NCBI GenBank assembly: GCA_902773475.1
Contig: CACYEO010000086.1
Span: forward strand, 1 to 13,165
Length of the DNA stretch: 13,165 nt
DNA from: an uncultured bacterium
Lineage (GTDB): Bacteria > Verrucomicrobiota > Kiritimatiellia > RFP12 > UBA1067
Reading direction: 5' to 3'
Below, piece after piece: positions 7,702 to 13,165 of this stretch. The position numbers and the translations under genes are program-made. Under the pieces are notes generated by a model. That model saw only the letters and a list, made by a program, of their open reading frames with translations, had not been told where the DNA came from and did no database searches. Within the stretch, counting starts at the first letter, position 1. Every line of letters starts with the position of its first letter.

Positions 7702-7719
7702 CGATCCGGAGGTGACCGA

Positions 7720-9111
7720 ATGGCGTTGTTCATGAGCGAAGCCGAAAGAAGGCGCGATGCGCGGCGGCGCCGCCGCCGCGCTTTGCGCGAAGTCCGCAAC
7801 GCCGTGGATGCGGCGAGGTTGAAGCGCGATGAAATATGCAAGCGCCGCGCGGATGAATGGAAGGCCGCGCGGGCTGCGCTTTCCGCCGGAGACGAGGCCG
7901 ACGCGCGGCGGCGGCTCGAGTCGGTCAGGACTGACGATGCCGCGCTGAAGCGCCTCGACGCCCGGCTGGCCCGGTTCGAGGCGCTTGAACGCGAAATGGA
8001 ATGCGCCGACGCCGATGCGGCGTTCGACGAGGCGTCGGCGTCTCTTTCTCGCTTCGTAAAGGCTCCGGAGGAGGCCGGGGAGGCCGAATCCGCGCCGCCG
8101 CCCTCCGTGGACGAACTGCTTGAACTTCTCGCCAGAGAACCTGAAACCGAAAAAACCGAAGGAACGGCCGGCCGTCCGAAACCGCCGCCGGCGGCATCGT
8201 CTCTGAAGGTGGACGGCGATGCAGACGCGTCGTCGAAATGGGTCGCGACAAAGCCGTCCGCCGTGCGCCTTGAAGACGTTGTCGGTCTTGACGATGCCAA
8301 GACGGCCGTGATGGACGCGCTCGTCAATCCCGTGAACCATCCCGACATATACAAAACGCTCAAGGTCGCGCCCGGAACAGGGCTTCTCCTCTACGGCCCG
8401 CCGGGAACAGGCAAGACGCTTTTCGCGAAAGCCGTCGCCAACGAAATGGGGCTGCCGTTCCTCGACGTCCGCTGCGACAGACTGAAAAGCAAATACGTAG
8501 GCGAGACCGAAAAGAACGTGGCCGAAATGTTCCGCGCCGCCCGAGCGCTCGGCAGATGCGTGCTGTTTCTTGACGAATGCAACGCGATTCTTTCCCGCCG
8601 CGGAGACCAGAAGGTCTGCATGGTGGAGCAGTTTCTTGTGGAGCTTGACGGGTTCTCGACGTCCGACGCGCAATTGTTCGTCTTGATGGCCACGAACCTT
8701 CCCTGGACGCTCGATCCCGCAATCACGCGCAGCGGCCGCCTGAGCGAAGCCGTTTACGTAGGACTGCCTGACGAGGCCGCGCGGCGCAGGCTGATTGCAA
8801 ACGCGTTCAAGGACGCACCTCTGGCGGCGGATGTGGATCTCGACTCTCTCGCCGCCCGCACGGAGGGGTTCAGCGGCGCCGATCTGGCGGCCAAGGGCGG
8901 ACTTTGCCACAAGGCCAAGACGTACGCGGCCCGCCGCTGGGTGGAGCGCCGTACCGGCGCGCCGGCGAAAGACGGCCCGGCGTGGGACGCGGTCGAGCGG
9001 GTGACGGCTGCGGATGTCGAAAAGGCGCTTGCGGGAACCGTTCCGGTCGCCAGTTCGGCGGCGGATATCGTGCAGCGCAACAGGGAATTTTCTCTCAAGA
9101 AAGAGGTGTAG
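7720..9111 (+). CDS. VPS4/katanin-type AAA ATPase with helical N-terminus
   Basis: This 463-residue protein is a classic-clade AAA ATPase, of the group that pulls substrates through a ring pore. The ATPase core (about 184-345) has LEDVVGLDDAK (184-194), Walker A GPPGTGKT (226-233), a pore loop SKYVGETEKN (257-266) as in VPS4, katanin and spastin, Walker B VLFLDE (281-286), sensor 1 at N326, arginine fingers at about R337 and R340, and the GFSGADLA motif (383-390) of the lid. Walker B is followed by CN in place of the usual ID or CD. Residues 1-115 are a charged helical region, very basic at 11-26, that itself resembles an ESCRT-III hairpin. A Pro-rich linker (126-165) joins the two. GGAGGTGA (7708-7715) lies four bases before the ATG. 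It likely disassembles or remodels the ESCRT-III-like product of the gene just before. Confidence 0.9.
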   Translation: MALFMSEAERRRDARRRRRRALREVRNAVDAARLKRDEICKRRADEWKAARAALSAGDEADARRRLESVRTDDAALKRLDARLARFEALEREMECADADAAFDEASASLSRFVKAPEEAGEAESAPPPSVDELLELLAREPETEKTEGTAGRPKPPPAASSLKVDGDADASSKWVATKPSAVRLEDVVGLDDAKTAVMDALVNPVNHPDIYKTLKVAPGTGLLLYGPPGTGKTLFAKAVANEMGLPFLDVRCDRLKSKYVGETEKNVAEMFRAARALGRCVLFLDECNAILSRRGDQKVCMVEQFLVELDGFSTSDAQLFVLMATNLPWTLDPAITRSGRLSEAVYVGLPDEAARRRLIANAFKDAPLAADVDLDSLAARTEGFSGADLAAKGGLCHKAKTYAARRWVERRTGAPAKDGPAWDAVERVTAADVEKALAGTVPVASSAADIVQRNREFSLKKEV

Positions 9112-9114
9112 CGC

Positions 9115-9690
9115 ATGGCCTGGAAACTTGACGACAGCAGCGTCGGCCGCGAATTGAAGACCGGCGCCGGACCGAGCAAGAGGGAAAGATCTCTTCCTGC
9201 GGACGTCGCTTACGACGTGCAGCGCGTGCTGTACAGAAAATGGATCATCGCCGCGATAGAGTATCTGCTGAAGTTCGCCTTCTTCGCCGGACTGCTGTGG
9301 CTGGCGTGGCGCGGCGTGAAGTCGCTGCTTCCGGAAGACACCCCGGCTCCGCAGGCCCCGGCCGCCGTCCAGGCGGTTCCCGATGCACCGGCCGCGCAGG
9401 CGGCCGCCATAGGCGCGCCCGCAGTGCTCGGCCTCGCCCTGGCGGTGCTGCTCCTCCCCGTGATGACGATATCGTTCATAAGGACGATGGTTGCAAAGCG
9501 GTCGAACAGAGTGAACGCGTTCACTTTGGGCGTGTATACCGCGATAGACATGATCCTGGCGTATTTCATGGTAGGCGCGTCGCTTGAAACCGCCGTCTCC
9601 GCCGTGCTTTTCACCGGGGCGTCGTTGCTTTCGCTGATATACAACATGACTGTGATGAACTATGCCGTGAAACTCGAAGACGGAAAGTGA
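9115..9690 (+). CDS. Four-helix membrane protein, unknown
   Basis: This 191-residue protein has a charged cytoplasmic-looking start (residues 1-40), then four probable membrane segments at about 43-65, 100-122, 135-153 and 158-178. A Pro/Ala-rich loop (74-97) separates the first from the rest; the other three are tightly spaced. I do not recognise the family. It begins three bases after the ATPase stop codon, and its ribosome site (AGAGG, 9102-9106) lies inside the ATPase gene, so the two are translationally coupled. Fitting roles are a membrane anchor for the ATPase/ESCRT-III pair or a membrane-acting effector; neither can be shown from sequence alone. Confidence 0.8.
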   Translation: MAWKLDDSSVGRELKTGAGPSKRERSLPADVAYDVQRVLYRKWIIAAIEYLLKFAFFAGLLWLAWRGVKSLLPEDTPAPQAPAAVQAVPDAPAAQAAAIGAPAVLGLALAVLLLPVMTISFIRTMVAKRSNRVNAFTLGVYTAIDMILAYFMVGASLETAVSAVLFTGASLLSLIYNMTVMNYAVKLEDGK

Positions 9691-9701
9691 AAGGCTGGCA
9701 A

Positions 9702-10667
9702 ATGGGCAGGCTTGACGAGATAGAAGCGCGCATCGACGCGCGCATGGCGGATATCGACAACCGCATTGACGCGATAGTCGGCGGGAACGGAACCGTGCCT
9801 CCAAAGGCAGGCTCCGCGGATACGCACAGGGGCTTCGCTCCGTTTGCGGAATCGCAACAGCCGGGAACCGCGCCTGGGATCCGCGGAATCGGGACGGCGG
9901 GCCGCGGGTCCGCGAGGCGCGTCGGACTGTGCGTGGGTTTGAACACCGTAGATTCTTCGGCATATCCAGGATACACCGTTCCGCCGCTTTCGGGCTGCAT
10001 CGCAGATGTGGAACGTCTCATGTGCGTGTTGAACAGGCTTGAATTCGAGGCCGCGAAACTTGTGGACGGACAGGCGACATGCGCCAATCTCTACAATGCC
10101 GTCAAAAAACTGACTGCCGTGTTGGAACCCGGAGATCTGTTCGTGCTGCACGTGTCCGGACACGGCGGACGGGTGAACGGCACGGGCGAGAACTGGTGTC
10201 TGTACGACGGGCTGGCGTGGGATTCCGACATCGTCTGGCTGTTTTCGCGCTTCCGTCCCGGCGTCCGCGTTCTTGTCATAAACGACCAATGCCATTCCGG
10301 CGGCATCTTCCAGTCCCGGAAGGCCGATGCGCCGTCTCCGTTCGGCGAACTGTGCAGGGCCGACGGACGCCCGGCGGACTGGGACGCCGGCGCCGCCGTG
10401 GCCGGGAAGGATTTCCCGATGCTCATCCAATTCGCCGGATGCCGCGCCGAGCAGACCAGCATCGACGGACTCGCCGGGGGAACCTGGACCCAGGCGCTTG
10501 TCAATGCGCTTGACGCCGCCGTTTCGCAGAATGCATATCTTACTTACAGGCAGTGGTTCGACTGCGCGTTTGCAAGCCCTGCGCTCCAGCGCGGGCGGCA
10601 GGATCCGCAGTGGGTGGAGAGTGCGGGCGTGACGGATGAATTCCGCGGTTGCGCGGCGCTTTTCTGA
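9702..10667 (+). CDS. Metacaspase-like C14 peptidase
   Basis: This 321-residue protein is a caspase-family (C14) cysteine peptidase. The catalytic histidine is H154 in VSGHGG and the catalytic cysteine is C197 in INDQCHSGG, the usual metacaspase motifs; the GCIADVERL motif (98-106), typical of the first helix of the fold, is also present. A short amphipathic coiled coil (about 3-28, with repeated RID units) and a flexible linker (29-72) precede it. The C-terminal RQDPQW also fits the family. No signal peptide is seen, so it is cytoplasmic. Bacterial C14 peptidases cleave after basic residues and often act in stress or conflict systems. I chose ATG 9702, which has GAAAGG (9689-9694) seven bases upstream; a GTG at 9687 overlaps the preceding stop codon and has no ribosome site. 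Confidence 0.88.
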   Translation: MGRLDEIEARIDARMADIDNRIDAIVGGNGTVPPKAGSADTHRGFAPFAESQQPGTAPGIRGIGTAGRGSARRVGLCVGLNTVDSSAYPGYTVPPLSGCIADVERLMCVLNRLEFEAAKLVDGQATCANLYNAVKKLTAVLEPGDLFVLHVSGHGGRVNGTGENWCLYDGLAWDSDIVWLFSRFRPGVRVLVINDQCHSGGIFQSRKADAPSPFGELCRADGRPADWDAGAAVAGKDFPMLIQFAGCRAEQTSIDGLAGGTWTQALVNALDAAVSQNAYLTYRQWFDCAFASPALQRGRQDPQWVESAGVTDEFRGCAALF

Positions 10668-10683
10668 CAGCGGGGGCATTGCG

Positions 10684-11997
10684 ATGAAACATGTTTTCGA
10701 CAGCAGGGATTTTTTGGCGTCCGCCAATACTGAGCGGCGCGCCGACGGAATGCGGCCGGACGTCAGAGACGCTCCGGCACAGGACGGAAAGGTTCCACAG
10801 TGGATGACCGCATCGCTTGCAAGAACCGTGATCGTCACGCTTGCGATAGGAGCGATGCTGTATTTCGTCTTTCAAAACGAGTTCCTTTCCCGTCTGGGCA
10901 ATTGCGTGCTTGCGGCGTTGTTCGTGCCTCTTTTGAGCGAACTCGTCGCCGGGCTTCTGCGCAGGAAAAACGTGCAGCGCGTTTCGGGCGTGCGCGCGAT
11001 TGCGGCATGCGACAGGAAATACGTGAAATTCGCCTGCTTTGCGCATCTGCTTCTCGCAGCCGTCCTTGCGGCATTCATCGCGATAGGATTCTGGAACGGA
11101 AGGAGCAAGTCCGGGGCGGACGTGGCGAAAGTCTCTGACGGACAGCCTGCCGGGGCCCCGGCGGAAACAGCGCCTGAACCTGAAGCGCCCTGTTCCGGCA
11201 GACTTGCAAAAGCCGGCGCCGCGAAAGTCTCGCCCGGGCAGATAAAGGCGTATTTGACGCCTTCAGACGCCGAGGTGGAACAATTGTACCAAATGGTCGT
11301 CGCGGCTCCGTTCGTCGCCGAGAACCTGCAGTATCGCGACCGCCTTGCGAACATTCCGTTCGTGTATATCGCCACGAACGATGTTGTCAATGCCTCTTCG
11401 CTTCGAAATGTCGTGGAGAAGAACGGAGAAAAGTCGCTCGTGTTCCATACGGTGCTCTTCGGCGGCGCGGCGCGGTACGCCCGGCTCGTCGGCCTCGCGG
11501 CCGCTCTGCAGGACTCCGGACGCGGGGACATGCTCAAAAAGTTCGTGGCCGCGATGCCTAAGCGCTTCTGCGGCGTCTGCGACGAAGAGTCCTGCGAAAA
11601 ATTCATAACGGACAACGGATTGGACGAAGCACTCGCAGACGAGAAAATCCGGCTGCGCGCCGTGTCCTATTCCTCCGGCACGATAATAAGCATTCTCGCG
11701 CACGAGTGCGGACATCACGCCCTCGGGCATCTGCTGGGCTTTCCCCGGAAAGAGAATCTGTCCATCGACCGGAACCAGGAGCGGGAGGCTGACTCTTTTG
11801 CGTCGTCCGTCATCAGTGCAAGTCCGTTCGGAGAGTTCATATTCGCGGGAACCCTGTTTTGGCACTATGCAGTCGCCATGCAGTCGGAGGACGGCCGGTC
11901 TGCGGCTGGCGACCATCCGCATTCCAGAGAGCGTTTTGAGAATTTCGTGAAATCCAACCGGGAAAAAGCGGCGGCGATGGGAATAACGCTGGAATGA
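10684..11997 (+). CDS. Membrane M48 zinc metallopeptidase
   Basis: This 437-residue protein has three predicted membrane segments (about 44-63, 71-92 and 115-137), a Pro-rich linker (150-170), and a C-terminal peptidase domain. The zinc site is HECGH (340-344), with E366 of the EREAD motif as third ligand and D370 after it. DHPHSRERF (410-418) matches the M48 motif near the C-terminus. M48 peptidases (HtpX, Ste24, Oma1) work on membrane or misfolded proteins. Membrane segments come before the zinc site, as in Oma1-like members, and the catalytic side depends on topology, which I cannot fix. Other cysteines (C296, C299, C304) form a possible small metal-binding cluster. ATG 10684 follows a weak GGGGG site; an ATG at 10636, inside the preceding gene, is less likely. 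It follows the caspase-like gene by 16 bases. Confidence 0.85.
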   Translation: MKHVFDSRDFLASANTERRADGMRPDVRDAPAQDGKVPQWMTASLARTVIVTLAIGAMLYFVFQNEFLSRLGNCVLAALFVPLLSELVAGLLRRKNVQRVSGVRAIAACDRKYVKFACFAHLLLAAVLAAFIAIGFWNGRSKSGADVAKVSDGQPAGAPAETAPEPEAPCSGRLAKAGAAKVSPGQIKAYLTPSDAEVEQLYQMVVAAPFVAENLQYRDRLANIPFVYIATNDVVNASSLRNVVEKNGEKSLVFHTVLFGGAARYARLVGLAAALQDSGRGDMLKKFVAAMPKRFCGVCDEESCEKFITDNGLDEALADEKIRLRAVSYSSGTIISILAHECGHHALGHLLGFPRKENLSIDRNQEREADSFASSVISASPFGEFIFAGTLFWHYAVAMQSEDGRSAAGDHPHSRERFENFVKSNREKAAAMGITLE

Positions 11998-13165
11998 CTG
12001 ACGAAACATTGAGCGATGCTGTGACGCTTGACGGCGGGAATGACCGGATTCTCGCCGGGCGCTATCGCATATTGAAACAGCTCGGCGCAGGCGGCATGGG
12101 GTCGGTCTGGCTCGCAGAGGACATGCAGTTAGACAACAAGCTTTTCGCAATAAAGATGCTGCCGCAGGTTGTCGCTTCCGACAAGGAAGCCGCCAACTCG
12201 GTCAAGCGCGAAGCGAAAGTCGCGATGAAGCTTTCGCATTCCAATATCGTCGTTTTGCGCGATTATGTCGAAAACGGCGGCAATCCTTTTTTGCTGATGG
12301 ATTATGTCGAGGGCATGCCCCTGTCATCCTGTCTTGCGGATTGGGGACGGCTTTCTCCCGAAGAAACAATCGCTCTTCGCGCTCCTGTCGCCGCCGCCAT
12401 AGACTATGCGCACACGCAAGGCGTGATACACCGGGACATAAAACCCGGCAATATAATCGTCCGCGCAAAAGACGTCACGCCGTTCGTGCTGGATTTCGGC
12501 ATCGCGCGCGATGTGCATGAAAGCATGTCGCGAATGACCGGCAAACAGCCGTCGGGCACATTGATGTACATGTCGCCGGAGCAGATCAACGGCGAACTCC
12601 CCGCAAAGGCGCACGACATATATTCGTTCGCCGCCACGGTGTACCAGTGCCTTGCCGGAAAACCGCCTTTCAGCAGGGGCGACATAACCCACCAGATTCT
12701 CGACAACCCTCCCCCGCCGTTGCCTCCGGGATGCTCTGGCAGGCTTGGCGCGGCGGTAATGGCCGGTCTGGATAAAAATCCGGCTAAACGGCCTTTGTCG
12801 TGTACTAATCTGCTGCGGGGAATAATTCCGGACGGCAAAAAACCGCGGCGCTTGCTAAACAACATGCTGCCGCGCCCTTCCAAAAAAAGGATATTGCCGT
12901 TTTTTATCACGGGCGTTCTTGTTTCATTGATTGCCGGCGGTGTATATTACGGTTTGTCTAAACAATGGAAAACCAGTGATGGAAATGCCGTTCCAAAGCA
13001 CGGCGACACGAAGACAATCACTCTTCCAGACAGAGCGACGACGGAAATGGTATACGTCGAGCCAAAGCACGGCGACACGAAGACAATCACTCTCCCCGGC
13101 GGAGCGACGATGGAACTGATATATGTCGCGCCCGGCTCTTTCACGATGGGAAGCCCTTCTTTCGA
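11994..13165 (+). CDS. Membrane Ser/Thr kinase with FGE-like domain (3' end cut)
   Basis: This gene runs off the right edge with 390 residues visible. Residues 24-270 form a Hanks-type kinase: glycine loop GAGGMGSV (31-38), K53-54 region AIK with catalytic lysine K54, HRD at 146-148, DFG at 167-169, SPE at 194-196, and DIYS at 208-211. All catalytic residues are present, so it should be active. A membrane segment follows (about 302-320). The outer part begins with two copies of a 23-residue unit, the second running into MELIYVAPGSFTMGSPSF. That sequence is the usual start of FGE-sulfatase (SUMF1/PvdO-type) domains, which here lie outside the cytoplasm and are often used as ligand-binding folds in such kinases. 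Its ATG overlaps the previous stop (ATGA), so it is coupled to the peptidase. Its likely reader in the operon is the FHA protein. Confidence 0.92.
   Translation, partial: MTDETLSDAVTLDGGNDRILAGRYRILKQLGAGGMGSVWLAEDMQLDNKLFAIKMLPQVVASDKEAANSVKREAKVAMKLSHSNIVVLRDYVENGGNPFLLMDYVEGMPLSSCLADWGRLSPEETIALRAPVAAAIDYAHTQGVIHRDIKPGNIIVRAKDVTPFVLDFGIARDVHESMSRMTGKQPSGTLMYMSPEQINGELPAKAHDIYSFAATVYQCLAGKPPFSRGDITHQILDNPPPPLPPGCSGRLGAAVMAGLDKNPAKRPLSCTNLLRGIIPDGKKPRRLLNNMLPRPSKKRILPFFITGVLVSLIAGGVYYGLSKQWKTSDGNAVPKHGDTKTITLPDRATTEMVYVEPKHGDTKTITLPGGATMELIYVAPGSFTMGSPSF
12993..13130 (+). repeat. In-frame 69-base tandem duplication in the kinase gene
   Basis: Two 69-base units, 12993-13061 and 13062-13130, each encode 23 residues (PKHGDTKTITLP then a variable part). 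The first 32 bases are identical (12993-13024 against 13062-13093); the second parts differ at several positions (DRATTEMVYVE against GGATMELIYVA). The second unit leads into the FGE-like domain, so the first copy is a partial duplication of its leader, extending the stalk after the membrane segment. Confidence 0.9.

Noticed and set aside
9687..9701. GTG start five codons before the chosen start of the caspase-like gene
   Set aside because: It overlaps the previous stop and has no ribosome site; ATG 9702 has one at good distance.
6775..9963. Long open frame on the - strand (about 1,060 codons), with other long - strand frames at 832-3102 and 4218-6209
   Set aside because: They mirror well-supported + strand genes with clear domains and ribosome sites. 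Long antisense frames are expected in GC-rich coding DNA, and their translations are rich in Arg, Ala and Ser without a domain.
10636..10683. Earlier ATG for the M48 gene
   Set aside because: It lies inside the caspase-like gene and adds 16 residues with no membrane or motif value; only weak Shine-Dalgarno.

Overview
The window is 13,165 bases of GC-rich bacterial DNA. Twelve genes all read on the + strand and are packed almost end to end from base 383 to the right edge, where the last gene is cut. The organism is probably a PVC-group bacterium (Kiritimatiellota, Lentisphaerota or Verrucomicrobiota). I infer this from the GC-rich codon use and the last gene, a Hanks-type kinase joined through one membrane segment to a formylglycine-generating-enzyme (FGE/sulfatase-modifying) type domain. 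Lipoprotein and signal-peptide genes fit an envelope with a periplasm. No tRNA, rRNA, insertion sequence or CRISPR array was seen.

Layout. Bases 1-323 hold the unassigned edge of a neighbouring locus and three short tandem-repeat blocks. A sigma70-like promoter (324-353) precedes the first gene. In order, the genes encode: (1) a helix-turn-helix protein with a C-terminal two-zinc module; (2) a double zinc ribbon/SPFH-like/coiled-coil protein; (3) a zinc ribbon/FHA protein; (4) a lipoprotein; (5, 6) two exported proteins sharing a repeated CsgG/LpoB-like module; (7) a zinc module joined to an ESCRT-III (Snf7)-like helical protein; (8) a VPS4/katanin-type AAA ATPase with a helical N-terminus; (9) a four-helix membrane protein; (10) a metacaspase-like C14 peptidase; (11) a membrane M48 metallopeptidase; (12) a membrane Ser/Thr kinase with an FGE-like domain. 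Gaps between genes are 3 to 53 bases, with one ATGA overlap, so one operon is likely.

How it may work (inference). The centre is a bacterial ESCRT-III-like polymer protein next to a VPS4-like disassembly ATPase. Around it are an SPFH-like scaffold, periplasmic sensor-like proteins, a phospho-signalling pair (kinase and FHA) and two peptidases. This suggests an envelope-stress, membrane-remodelling or conflict system in which membrane damage is sensed, relayed by phosphorylation, and answered by membrane remodelling or proteolysis. Zinc-binding modules in four of the twelve proteins, including the same two-zinc module in genes 1 and 7, suggest these parts belong together. Family assignments rest on motifs read by eye and not on database searches.
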